Source: CAZKRU01 sp964555235
GTDB lineage: Bacteria > Verrucomicrobiota > Verrucomicrobiia > Methylacidiphilales > CAMAQI01
Direction of reading: 5' to 3'
Assembly (NCBI GenBank): GCA_964555235.1
Contig: CAZKRU010000049.1
Location: forward strand, 1-30,333
DNA: 30,333 bases
Shown here piece by piece: positions 21,261 to 29,724 of the stretch. Made by a program: the position numbers and the translations under genes. The notes under the pieces were generated by a model. It saw only the letters and a list, made by a program, of their open reading frames with translations. It was not told the origin of the DNA and did not search any database. Each line of letters starts with the position of its first letter. The stretch's first letter is position 1.

Positions 21261-21353
21261 GGAGATGACGCGGATGGTCAGGTTTCCGCAGTCGTTTGCT
21301 AAACGACCGAGCCGTCAAACGCTCCGAGGGGGCAGCACCCTCCATCTCCGCCA
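21261..21353 (+). tRNA. tRNA-Ser(GCT), long variable arm, CCA encoded
   Basis: Perfect acceptor GGAGATG/CATCTCC, G73 and CCA. Anticodon stem GTCGT/ACGAC with loop TTGCTAA (GCT). Long variable arm GAGC/GCTC. T-stem GAGGG/CCCTC with loop GGCAGCA (G54, G55, G58). Last tRNA, 50 bp before rtcB. Confidence 0.92.
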
Positions 21354-21403
21354 TTTTCAACAAAGAACAAACACGCAACACGCTAAAGGCAAGGAGACTA
21401 AAA

Positions 21404-22567
21404 ATGAAGGTGTTTGGAAATCACGACGAAGGAACGCTTCGTCAAATGCAAACGTGTCTTGATCATGGAGGTGCCCGTGCGGTCCTTTGTGCCGACGGAC
21501 ATAAGGGCTACGCGCAGCCGATCGGTGGCGTTCTTGCCTATCAGGATCAAATCTCCATCTCCGGGGTCGGTTTCGATATCGCTTGCGGAAATTTGGCGAT
21601 TCGTACGGACGCGGTTTTCAGTGACCTCGCCGGACGGATTCCTGATTTCATGGATCAAGTGGTTCACCGAATTTCATTCGGCGTGGGACGCACGAATGCG
21701 GAGCCGGTCGATCACGAGCTTTTCGATGATCCGCTTTGGCAGGAGAAGCCTTTTCGTGACTGGAAGCGGATGGCTCAAAACCAACTCGGAACGGTCGGAA
21801 GTGGAAATCACTATGTCGATCTTTTTGCGGATGAATCAGAACGGGTCTGGGTCGGCGTGCATTTCGGATCCCGAGGATTGGGTCATAAGACGGCAACGCA
21901 TTTCTTGAAGTGCGCCGGAGGAAAGGACGGAATGGATGTTCCTCCGTGTGTGGTCGAGGATGGGAGCGAAATCGGTCAGGCCTATCTTGCTGGAATGAAT
22001 CTCGCCGGACGTTATGCGTATGCGGGACGCGAATACGTTGCGCGTTTGGTTGTTCGTGAAATTCTTCAAGCCGGAATCGTTGAGGAAATTCACAATCACC
22101 ATAACTTTGCATGGAGCGAAACGCATCAGGGGAGTCGATACTGGGTGGTTCGAAAGGGGGCCACTCCGGCCTTTCCCGGACAGAAGGGATTTGTCGGTGG
22201 AAGCATGGGCGATGATGCGGTCATTATCGAAGGAGTTGATTCGGAGACTTCTCGTGAGGCGCTCTACTCGACGGTTCACGGAGCCGGTCGGGTGATGTCT
22301 CGCACCGCGGCGCTTGGAAAGAGTGTGAAGGTAGAGGGGAAGTGGGTACGAGGTCAGGGGCGAATTCGTCACGATGAGATGAGGGCTTGGCTTCATGAAA
22401 AGGGAGTCCATCTTCGTGGAGGAGATTTAGACGAAGCACCGCAAGCCTATCGTCGGCTCCCGGAAGTGCTCGAGGCGCATGCGGGAACGATTCGAGTTCT
22501 GCATACCTTGAGGCCTTTGGGAGTGGCAATGGCTGGACGTGATATTACGGACCCGTATAAAGATTAA
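21404..22567 (+). CDS. rtcB: RtcB-type 3'-phosphate RNA ligase
   Basis: 387 residues from the ATG at 21404, with an AAGGAGA Shine-Dalgarno; an upstream in-frame ATG lies inside tRNA-Ser and is rejected. Conserved RtcB motifs are intact: DGHKGYAQPIGG, GVGFDIACG (metal-binding Asp and Cys), GSGNHYVDL, HFGSRGLG, HNHHNF, the GATPAFPGQKG...GSMG loop, and TVHGAGRVMSR carrying the His that is guanylylated. RtcB joins 2',3'-cyclic phosphate and 5'-OH ends using GTP and Mn2+, as in tRNA splicing and repair after anticodon cleavage. Its place directly behind the array, which contains a split tRNA and two PIN nucleases, fits tRNA ligation. Confidence 0.95.
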   Translation: MKVFGNHDEGTLRQMQTCLDHGGARAVLCADGHKGYAQPIGGVLAYQDQISISGVGFDIACGNLAIRTDAVFSDLAGRIPDFMDQVVHRISFGVGRTNAEPVDHELFDDPLWQEKPFRDWKRMAQNQLGTVGSGNHYVDLFADESERVWVGVHFGSRGLGHKTATHFLKCAGGKDGMDVPPCVVEDGSEIGQAYLAGMNLAGRYAYAGREYVARLVVREILQAGIVEEIHNHHNFAWSETHQGSRYWVVRKGATPAFPGQKGFVGGSMGDDAVIIEGVDSETSREALYSTVHGAGRVMSRTAALGKSVKVEGKWVRGQGRIRHDEMRAWLHEKGVHLRGGDLDEAPQAYRRLPEVLEAHAGTIRVLHTLRPLGVAMAGRDITDPYKD

Positions 22568-22578
22568 CGGAGACTGCG

Positions 22579-23163
22579 ATGAATAATCTGTTGGAAAAAA
22601 AGATGGTTCTCGTCCTCAACCGGGCGTGGCAGGCGATCGGAACGAAAACTCCGATCGAGACCTTTCCGATGCTTGCGACCGAGGTGGCGACGGGTCTGGA
22701 TATTCAAGGGGATGAATCGATGATTCCGGTTCGCTGGAAGGATTGGATTCAGCTTCCTGTCAGGGAGGGAGATTCGGCGATTCAGACGATTCGGGGAGCG
22801 ATTCGCATTCCGACCGTCATTGTCTTGGCGAACTTTTCCAAAGTGCCGAAATGCCGTCCTCGATTTTCCACCAAGGGGATCTGGGTGCGGGATGGAGGAC
22901 GTTGTCAGTACACCGGGAAGGAACTTCGTCCGGGGGAAGGAAACATTGACCATGTCATTCCGAGGGCCAAAGGGGGGAAATCAACTTGGACGAATTGCGT
23001 ACTTGCCGCCAAAGAGGTGAATAGCAAGAAGGCAGATCGTTTGCCCGAAGAGGTTGGATTGAAATTGATCAAACCTCCGGGAGTTCCTCGTGAAGTTCCG
23101 GCTTCAGCGATGATTCGTAATACCCATGAGATTTCCGATTGGGGTCGGTTCTTGATTGGGTAA
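22579..23163 (+). CDS. HNH-family nuclease
   Basis: A 194-residue protein. Residues 1-100 form an N-terminal domain of unknown function, then an HNH module at about 105-155: GGRCQYTGKEL, IDHVIPRAKGGKSTWTN and NSKKADR. The acidic/His pair (IDH) and Asn of the betabeta-alpha-metal active site are present, but the zinc knuckle has lost one Cys (CQYTG instead of CxxCG). It starts 11 bp after rtcB with a CGGAGA Shine-Dalgarno, so the two are probably co-transcribed. The substrate may be DNA, or possibly RNA given the neighbours; unknown. Confidence 0.85.
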   Translation: MNNLLEKKMVLVLNRAWQAIGTKTPIETFPMLATEVATGLDIQGDESMIPVRWKDWIQLPVREGDSAIQTIRGAIRIPTVIVLANFSKVPKCRPRFSTKGIWVRDGGRCQYTGKELRPGEGNIDHVIPRAKGGKSTWTNCVLAAKEVNSKKADRLPEEVGLKLIKPPGVPREVPASAMIRNTHEISDWGRFLIG

Positions 23164-23182
23164 GGGATTAAATGGAGAACCG

Positions 23183-23289
23183 TCTCACACAAAGGCACGA
23201 AGCCACAATCGGAAGGTGTTTTTTGTTTCATTTCATAAAAAATCGGAAATGGCCTCGAAAGCTTTGTGGCTTCGTGCCTTTGTGTGAGA
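23183..23289. repeat. 107-bp element with perfect 26-bp inverted repeats
   Basis: The 26 bases starting TCTCACACAAAGGCACG (23183-23208) are the exact reverse complement of 23264-23289. The interior is A/T-rich and has no ORF. It sits between the HNH gene and typA, and may act as a MITE-like insertion or a stem that ends the rtcB-HNH transcript. Confidence 0.9.
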
Positions 23290-23379
23290 GTTCTTCCTTT
23301 ACTCAAGATCGCTAAAGATTGGGATGAGCCTTGACCGCCAAGGGATTGTTATCTAGCGTTTCGGCTCCCGGAGGGAACT

Positions 23380-25200
23380 ATGACTGTAGATAAGATTAGA
23401 AATATTGCGATTATTGCTCACGTTGACCATGGAAAAACGACTCTGGTCGACCAGTTGTTGCGTCAATCTGGAACGTTCCGTTCGAACCAACAGGTGGCGG
23501 AACGAATGATGGATTCGATGGATCTTGAAAAAGAACGTGGGATTACGATTAAAGCCAAGAATGCTGCGTTTCAGTACGGCGAATACCATGTGAACATTGT
23601 GGATACTCCGGGTCACGCGGATTTTGGTGGTGAGGTTGAGCGGAGCTTGAAGATGGTCGACGCCGTTTTGCTGGTGGTTGATTCACTCGACGGTCCTCAG
23701 GCTCAGACGAAGTTTGTGCTTCGTAAAGCGCTTCAAGTCGGTGCCAAGCCGATGGTGGTGATCAATAAGATTGATCGCGAAAACGCCCGCCCGCACAAAG
23801 TGTTGGATATGATTTTTGAACTCTTCCTCGAATTGAATGCGACGGATGAGCAGCTTGATTTTCCGACAATTTACGCTTCAGCCAAACAGGGATTTGCGGT
23901 GAAAGAATGGAAAGGCGAATTGACGGATGACGTTCGCAATGCCGGGATGAAGGCTCTCTTTGATGCAATCATCGAGCACGTTCCGCCTCCGGTCGCGGAT
24001 CCCTCGAAGTATTTTGAAATGTTGGTGGCCAATCTGGATTACAGCGATTACGTCGGACGTATTGCGTATGGGAAAATTTACGGAGGAACCGTCAGGATTG
24101 GTGACAAGATTGTCTGTCTCGGACCTGAGGGAAAGAAACTCAAGGGGGTCGTGACGATGCTTTATTCGCATCAAGGACTTCAAAAAATGGAAATCAAGGA
24201 AGCCGGCGCGGGAGACATCATTGGGCTGGCCGGGCTTGAAGAAGTTTTTATTGGGGAAACGATTACGGATACCGAAGAGCGGACGCCGATTCCTTTTGTG
24301 GATATCGATCCTCCGACGATCAAGATGCAGTTTCTGGTTAATGACTCGCCGACGGCAGGCAAAGAAGGAAAGCTGGTGACGGCGCGACATATTCGTGAGC
24401 GTCTGATCCGTGAGACCCGAACGAATGTCAGTCTTCGCGTGAATGATACGGAAGCGTCAGGGGCCTTTGAGGTGAGTGGTCGTGGTGCCATGCAGATTGC
24501 GATCTTGCTCGAACAGATGCGTCGTGAAACGTACGAAGTGATGGTCTCCCGTCCTGAGGTGATCTACCATAAAGACGCTGAAGGAAACATTCTTGAGCCG
24601 ATTGAAAATCTTTATCTCGACGTCCCGACGGATTCGTTGGGAGATATTCTTCAAAATCTAGCAGCGCGCAAGGCGGAAATCGTTAATATGCACCATCACC
24701 CGACCTCGGTGGCGGTGGAGGCGATTGTTCCAACTCGTGGCTTGATCGGATTTGAAACGGATTTGATGAATCAAACTCGTGGAACGGGAATCATGAGCCA
24801 TCTCTTTAAAGAGTACGGTTTGAAGCGGGGTGACGTGACGACGCGTCTCAACGGGGTTCTGATTTCGATGGAAGGCGGACCGGCGACGGCTTATGCGTTG
24901 AATAACGTACAGGAGCGCGGAACACTTTTTGTTGGCCCGGGCGATGAAATTTATGAGGGAATGGTGGTTGGAGAAAACTCCCGTCCCGATGATATCACCG
25001 TGAATCCTTGCAAGGAGAAGCATCTGACCAACATGCGTTCCCAAGGAGATGGAAAAGGTCTCGTCCTGGCCCCGCCTCGTAAGTTGAGCTTGGAACGTGC
25101 ACTGGAGTACATTGCTCCGGATGAGTATGTTGAGGTGACGCCGAAGTCACTTCGCTTGAGGAAAAAATTCCTCTCGGCAACTCAACGTAAACGCGGTTAA
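23380..25200 (+). CDS. typA: ribosome-associated GTPase TypA/BipA
   Basis: 606 residues, the usual family length. G1 is AHVDHGKTT, switch I ends RGITIKAKN, G3 is DTPGHADF, and G4 is NKIDR. Elongation-factor-like domains II and III follow (about 205-390), then the BipA-specific C-terminal domain (about 400-600; GLIGFETDLMNQTRGTG). TypA binds 70S ribosomes and helps ribosome assembly and growth under stress or cold. A GGAGG Shine-Dalgarno lies 7 bp before the ATG. Vertical core gene marking the return to ordinary chromosome. Confidence 0.97.
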   Translation: MTVDKIRNIAIIAHVDHGKTTLVDQLLRQSGTFRSNQQVAERMMDSMDLEKERGITIKAKNAAFQYGEYHVNIVDTPGHADFGGEVERSLKMVDAVLLVVDSLDGPQAQTKFVLRKALQVGAKPMVVINKIDRENARPHKVLDMIFELFLELNATDEQLDFPTIYASAKQGFAVKEWKGELTDDVRNAGMKALFDAIIEHVPPPVADPSKYFEMLVANLDYSDYVGRIAYGKIYGGTVRIGDKIVCLGPEGKKLKGVVTMLYSHQGLQKMEIKEAGAGDIIGLAGLEEVFIGETITDTEERTPIPFVDIDPPTIKMQFLVNDSPTAGKEGKLVTARHIRERLIRETRTNVSLRVNDTEASGAFEVSGRGAMQIAILLEQMRRETYEVMVSRPEVIYHKDAEGNILEPIENLYLDVPTDSLGDILQNLAARKAEIVNMHHHPTSVAVEAIVPTRGLIGFETDLMNQTRGTGIMSHLFKEYGLKRGDVTTRLNGVLISMEGGPATAYALNNVQERGTLFVGPGDEIYEGMVVGENSRPDDITVNPCKEKHLTNMRSQGDGKGLVLAPPRKLSLERALEYIAPDEYVEVTPKSLRLRKKFLSATQRKRG

Positions 25201-25296
25201 ACTCCTCGAATCTTGAGAAAACCTGTTCGACGAAAGATTACGAAGCCGGTTCTCCCGTTGGCGAAAACGATTCGCCCGACAAAGGAGATTTCCGTC

Positions 25297-25677
25297 ATGG
25301 CGTGGGTCGAGGATGCCTTCGGCCAAGTGCTTTTGGTGCGTCAGGCTTACGGGAAGCATCTTTGGACGCTCCCCGGCGGGAAAGTGAAGCCGTATGAGTC
25401 GATTGAGGCGGCACTTCGACGTGAACTCCGTGAAGAGACGGGCTACCAGATTGCCTATGTCTGTCCCGTTGATTTATATGACCGTCCGAAAAAGCAGACG
25501 CTGACGCTCCTCTTTCGGGTCTTATTGAAAAAAGGACTTCCCGAGCGTCGCCGGATGCGAGAAGTGAGGGCGGTACGCTTTCATCGGTCGCTTCCCAAAA
25601 ACTCAACGCCATCGGCACAATATTTTTGGGATCGCGCCAGCTCCAGTTTTGAGCCGATGTTCATGATTGCCCGTTAA
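25297..25677 (+). CDS. Nudix hydrolase
   Basis: 126 residues from the ATG at 25297, which has an AAAGGAG Shine-Dalgarno 9 bp upstream and begins on the first Nudix strand; an in-frame TTG at 25213 would add 28 basic residues but lacks a binding site. The Nudix box GGKVKPYESIEAALRRELREETGY has the full G-x5-E-x7-RE-x2-EE-x-G pattern. It cleaves a nucleoside-diphosphate-linked substrate, which cannot be told from sequence. 96 bp after typA. Confidence 0.9.
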   Translation: MAWVEDAFGQVLLVRQAYGKHLWTLPGGKVKPYESIEAALRRELREETGYQIAYVCPVDLYDRPKKQTLTLLFRVLLKKGLPERRRMREVRAVRFHRSLPKNSTPSAQYFWDRASSSFEPMFMIAR

Positions 25678-25706
25678 TTGCGGGATCTCTTTTTGAGGTA
25701 AAAACG

Positions 25707-25843
25707 GTTTTAACCGCAAAGCCCAGCCCGCAGCGCTACGCGCAGCGTTGCGGGCGGGACTCGACGACCTCAACGTTTTTTTGGTTTTAAGCTTCGAAAT
25801 GCAAATTCCTTCCGTTGAGCTTTTGCGACTTTGCGGTTAAAAC
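25707..25843. repeat. GTTTTAACCGCAAAG inverted-repeat element
   Basis: A perfect 15-bp terminal inverted repeat (GTTTTAACCGCAAAG/CTTTGCGGTTAAAAC) bounds a 137-bp element with a GC-rich inner hairpin. It fills the gene-free gap before the next CDS. A second stretch with CCTCAACGACTCC (25858 on) repeats part of the interior. Related remnants lie at 19249 and 20809. Confidence 0.85.
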
Positions 25844-25954
25844 TTCAACGATCCGAATGGACCTCAACGACTCCAAGAACTCAAAGAAAGACTCTCGGTT
25901 GCTGGCACTAATCGTGCTTTAACCCTGAGGAATGACTTGCGGAGAAATCCAATC

Positions 25955-26512
25955 ATGAACAGTCGACTCTTTTCATTTGTCGGGGGATCAACCGGTCCTT
26001 GGCGGATCATTCATCTCAAGGCGGTCGTTGGAGAGTCTCTCCCTTCCGTACCCTATCTAAATATTCTTCCCGGCTCTGTGAACCATGAAGAAGGGGAGTG
26101 GGTTTTACGTGGAGTCACCAGTAATGAACGGTATGTGACCTGTGAGGAAAAGAGCGAACTCATTTCGAAACAGGAAGGATTGGGACGTCCAAACTCAAGC
26201 TCTGCGGCCTTGATCCCAATTAAGAAGAGCGAGGCGTGGTGGGCGCTGACTCAAGAGGAGCGCCGATCCATTTTCGAAGAGCAATCCGCACACATTCGAA
26301 CGGGGATTCGGTATCTTCCTGCAATTGCTCGACGGCTTCACCATTGTCGTGATTTGGGCACTGACGAACCATTTGATTTTTTGACCTGGTTCGAATACTC
26401 GCCAGAGGAGGTTGGAGCGTTTAACGAGCTCCTGGCAGCGTTGCGTGCTTCGGAAGAGTGGCGATTTGTGACTCGCGAAGTGGATATTCGCTTAAAGCGG
26501 GCTTCAGATTAG
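25955..26512 (+). CDS. chlorite dismutase-family protein
   Basis: About 185 residues from the ATG at 25955 (GGAGAAA Shine-Dalgarno); a TTG six codons earlier is less likely. The C-terminal half carries the family pattern AWWALTQEERRSIFEEQ...RRLHHCRDLG...FDFLTWFEYSPEEVGAFNELLAALR, including a candidate proximal heme His in the RRLHHC segment. The superfamily includes true chlorite dismutases, coproheme decarboxylases (HemQ) and non-heme relatives; this short form is not clearly any of them. It converges with the kinase gene, overlapping by 4 bp. Confidence 0.78.
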   Translation: MNSRLFSFVGGSTGPWRIIHLKAVVGESLPSVPYLNILPGSVNHEEGEWVLRGVTSNERYVTCEEKSELISKQEGLGRPNSSSAALIPIKKSEAWWALTQEERRSIFEEQSAHIRTGIRYLPAIARRLHHCRDLGTDEPFDFLTWFEYSPEEVGAFNELLAALRASEEWRFVTREVDIRLKRASD

Positions 26513-29085
26513 CTTGAGAGGGGCGGTGATTTCAAAGTCTCTTTCAAAACTTCACTCAACGTTTGTGCGGTGAACGGTTTGGGGATGGCTGCGGAAAAAC
26601 CAAAGTCCCGATAGTGAGCCATCACCGGGTCTTCCGAGTAACCGCTGAAGACGATCAGTTTGGCGGAGGGATCAATGAGTTTAATTTGAGCGGCGGCATC
26701 TTTTCCTCCCATTCCTCCGCGAATCGTGAGGTCCATCAGAGCGGCGTTGAAAAAACTACGACGACGAACCGCTTCTTCAAAGAGGTGGATGGCTTCTTCT
26801 CCATTGGAGGCGAGCGATACTTCATATCCGAGCTTTGTTAAAACGCGATCCACCGTACTGCGAATCTCCTTTTCGTCATCCATGACGAGAATCTTTCCCT
26901 TACCATGGTGAAGCAGGGCGTCCGGCTGTTCGGAAGGTTTTGGAGTTTGGGTGCTGGCGGGAAGGAAGATGGAGAAGGTCGTTCCTTTTCCGAGTTCGGA
27001 AGTGACCCCGATGAGGCCTTCATGACGGTGAATAATCGAGAAGACCGTGGCGAGTCCCAAGCCATGTCCTTCCGTTTTGGTGGTGAAATAGGGATCGAAA
27101 ATTTTCGTGAGATTCTTGGGGGAGATCCCCGCGCCGGTATCTTGGATATCAATTCGAATAAAGGAGCCGTTTTTGTGAGGGAGTGTGGGGTGATCGATCC
27201 CCGTGGTATTGAATGCGCGAGTGTGGAGTTGTCCCCCTTGGTTCATCGCTTGGGCGGCATTGATGGCGAGATTTTGAAGGACTTGTGAGATTTGACCAGC
27301 ATCGGCATCCACGGGGTTGAGATCGGGAGCGATTTGGAAGTCGGGAGTTACATTGCGGCCGTGAAGCGCGAATCGAATCGATTCCTGAATGAGATCCCGG
27401 AGGTGAGAAGCCCGCTTGATTGGGGTTCCCCCTTTTGAAAAGGTAAGAAGTTGATGGGTAAGATCGCGTGCTCGAAACGAAGCTTGTTCGGTCTCGATGA
27501 GATATTCCTGGGAGGCGTCTGATGCGGGAATCATCGATTTTAAAAACGAAAGATTCGCTAGGATGGGAGTGAGTAAGTTATTAAAATCGTGAGCAATGCC
27601 GCCCGCAAGAACCCCAATCGATTCCAGTTTGCTGATTTTCAGTTGTTCTTCCAAGAGTCGTCGTCGCTCGGTGATGTCGGTGAGCGTTCCGATGAACCCT
27701 TTGACTTCTCCCTCGGGACCACATTCACAAAGCGCGCGGCCGAGAACCCAGGAGATCGTTCCATCGGGGCGCTGGAATCGGTATTCACTGAGAAAAAGTG
27801 TCTTTTTCTCAACGGCTTCACTCCAAGATTTTAGCACTCGTTCCCGATCTTCGGGGTGAAGGGCATTATGCCAGCCTGACTGAAGCGCTAACTGTGGGGG
27901 AACTCCGAGCAACTCGGCGGCCTGGGGATTGATATAGTTGCACTGTCCTGCGGCATCGGTTCGAAAAATTCCGACCGGCGCAATTTCGGTGAGGGCTTGG
28001 AATCGGCGTTCGCTTTCCAGGAGGGCTCCTGCGGAGCGTCGGTTGCGCTCGATGTTAATCCATTCCCGAAGAACACCAATCAAGAGGAGTACCGTAATCG
28101 TGAGTCCCGCTGCAAGAACATAACGGGCATTGAGGGGGGAGATTTTTTCGTGGAATGCGGGAAGCGTTTGAATCGTCAGAGACCATTGACGATTGGCGAC
28201 CTGAAGTTGGGTGAGATATCGGTAGGGATGAAAGGCGGGGGGAGGGGGGACGGTGATTTTCTGCTGATAAATGGGTCCGCAAGAAGTTCCGATCATTTCA
28301 CTCAAGTTCAACTGGATTTCGTTTTGGGTGGTGCTTTCGAGCTCTTCCATGAGTTTATTGATTTGGAAAATGGCAACGACGACGCCTTCGGTGGCCTCTC
28401 GTCTTTGGATTTCTGTCTCGATCGCTTTCGTTTTTTGGAAAATCGGAAAAATGAAGAGACATCCTCGAGAATTGCCGTTGGGGTGATTAACAAGTTCGAC
28501 TTGATGGGTCACTGAGAGATTGCCGGTGAGGATGGCTTGATCAACCGCCTCCTGTCTTTCGGGATTTGCGTAGATATCCATTCCCAAAATAGAGAGATTT
28601 TTGGAATTCTGCGGTTCGATGTAAGTGACGACACAGGATTGAGGACGGAGCCCTGGAGGAAAAATTCCGCGTGGGAAGAGGGTGGGGGAGAGTTGTTTTA
28701 AGAAAAGCGGTCGTTTGGATTCAGGAACCCATTGATTGTAGGTGATGCCGATGAGCCCGGGGTATTTTTTGCTGAGATTAAGGCTTTGAATGTACGCATG
28801 AAATTCATCCCGGTCGACATCTTTTGAGGCGGCGTAAAGTGCGGCGACTCCACGAAGACATCGCTCGTAGAGTTGGAGACGGGTTTCAATTTGAAGGGTG
28901 AGATTTCGAGCGGTGTTCTGAAAGCGATCCTGGGCATTCGCTTCCATGGAAGTGTTGACTTGAACCCAGCCCCAGAGCGTCCCAAAAAGTCCGACGAATC
29001 CAACCAACCAAAATAAGAGACGACTGCGAATTTTAATCCAAATCGGGAGGAGGAACCGGAGCGGAAACAGGTCTCCATCAGGCAT
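26509..29085 (-). CDS. CHASE-PAS hybrid sensor histidine kinase
   Basis: About 858 residues from the ATG at 29085; a TTG at 29139 would overlap the trmB end. Layout: transmembrane helix (about 12-35), extracytoplasmic CHASE domain (about 60-290), second helix (about 315-335), PAS with PAC (about 360-485), H-box GGIAHDFNNLLTP, HATPase with NLAINAAQA, DTGAGI and GHGLGLA, then a C-terminal receiver (about 735-855) with MDDE, phospho-acceptor MDL and a PKPF Lys. It senses an unknown small extracellular ligand. No partner regulator is adjacent. Confidence 0.92.
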   Translation of the reverse strand: MPDGDLFPLRFLLPIWIKIRSRLLFWLVGFVGLFGTLWGWVQVNTSMEANAQDRFQNTARNLTLQIETRLQLYERCLRGVAALYAASKDVDRDEFHAYIQSLNLSKKYPGLIGITYNQWVPESKRPLFLKQLSPTLFPRGIFPPGLRPQSCVVTYIEPQNSKNLSILGMDIYANPERQEAVDQAILTGNLSVTHQVELVNHPNGNSRGCLFIFPIFQKTKAIETEIQRREATEGVVVAIFQINKLMEELESTTQNEIQLNLSEMIGTSCGPIYQQKITVPPPPAFHPYRYLTQLQVANRQWSLTIQTLPAFHEKISPLNARYVLAAGLTITVLLLIGVLREWINIERNRRSAGALLESERRFQALTEIAPVGIFRTDAAGQCNYINPQAAELLGVPPQLALQSGWHNALHPEDRERVLKSWSEAVEKKTLFLSEYRFQRPDGTISWVLGRALCECGPEGEVKGFIGTLTDITERRRLLEEQLKISKLESIGVLAGGIAHDFNNLLTPILANLSFLKSMIPASDASQEYLIETEQASFRARDLTHQLLTFSKGGTPIKRASHLRDLIQESIRFALHGRNVTPDFQIAPDLNPVDADAGQISQVLQNLAINAAQAMNQGGQLHTRAFNTTGIDHPTLPHKNGSFIRIDIQDTGAGISPKNLTKIFDPYFTTKTEGHGLGLATVFSIIHRHEGLIGVTSELGKGTTFSIFLPASTQTPKPSEQPDALLHHGKGKILVMDDEKEIRSTVDRVLTKLGYEVSLASNGEEAIHLFEEAVRRRSFFNAALMDLTIRGGMGGKDAAAQIKLIDPSAKLIVFSGYSEDPVMAHYRDFGFSAAIPKPFTAQTLSEVLKETLKSPPLSS

Positions 29086-29126
29086 TGGATTAAGATAGCA
29101 AGAAGGGTGAAAGGTGCAATTGCAAT

Positions 29127-29708
29127 CTATTTGACCCAAAATCGTCGATGAAGCGGGCGGCCTTCTTTGGCAAATTCCCGTTCGAAGTCCGTTGTCGGAA
29201 TTTCAGGCCAGGGAGAGGCATCGGAAGGTTTCAGGAGTGGACATTGATCGATGATTTCAGAGCCTGAAGCAAAGTATTCCGTGTGGTCGGTGGCAAAATG
29301 AAAGAAGCCCTGAGGCGTGAGTGCTTCCGCCACGTACCGAACAAACGCTTCCTGAACGATCCGATTTTTGAGATGACGGCGCTTCGGCCACGGATCGGGA
29401 CAGAGAAGATGAATGGCAGAGACCGAACCTGCCGGAATCAGATATTGGAGCGTGTAGGACGTTTCGAGACGAAGGACGCGTAAGTTGGGAAGCACCAGTC
29501 GCTTTGCCTTTTTTTCAATCTTTCGAACGCGTCCCAAGAGACGTTCGACGGCGAGAAAATTTCGTTCGGGATAGCGCGTCGCCATGGCTGCGGCAAACCC
29601 ACCGTCGCCTGCGCCGAGATCGAGTTCAACGGGATGGGTATTTCCAAAGACTTCCGTCCAACAGAGCCGATCAAAGATATTGGGAAGAGTAAGAAACGGA
29701 GGATTCAT
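29127..29708 (-). CDS. trmB: tRNA (guanine-N7)-methyltransferase
   Basis: About 193 residues from the ATG at 29708, which starts MNPPFLTLPN and fits the family; a longer frame to 29789 would overlap its neighbour. The SAM-binding motif VELDLGAGDGGFA and the TrmB signature CPDPWPKRRH are clear, as is TDFEREFAKEG near the C-terminus, which ends at the stop. It makes m7G46 in the variable loop, a position in the tRNA core. It is the only tRNA-modifying enzyme visible here. Confidence 0.93.
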   Translation of the reverse strand: MNPPFLTLPNIFDRLCWTEVFGNTHPVELDLGAGDGGFAAAMATRYPERNFLAVERLLGRVRKIEKKAKRLVLPNLRVLRLETSYTLQYLIPAGSVSAIHLLCPDPWPKRRHLKNRIVQEAFVRYVAEALTPQGFFHFATDHTEYFASGSEIIDQCPLLKPSDASPWPEIPTTDFEREFAKEGRPLHRRFWVK

Positions 29709-29724
29709 CAAAACGAGCGAAGGA

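Noticed and set aside
15624..21353. Prophage-borne tRNA cluster
   Set aside because: No integrase, structural or replication gene of a phage is present in or beside the array; the flanks are an electron-transfer operon and typA.
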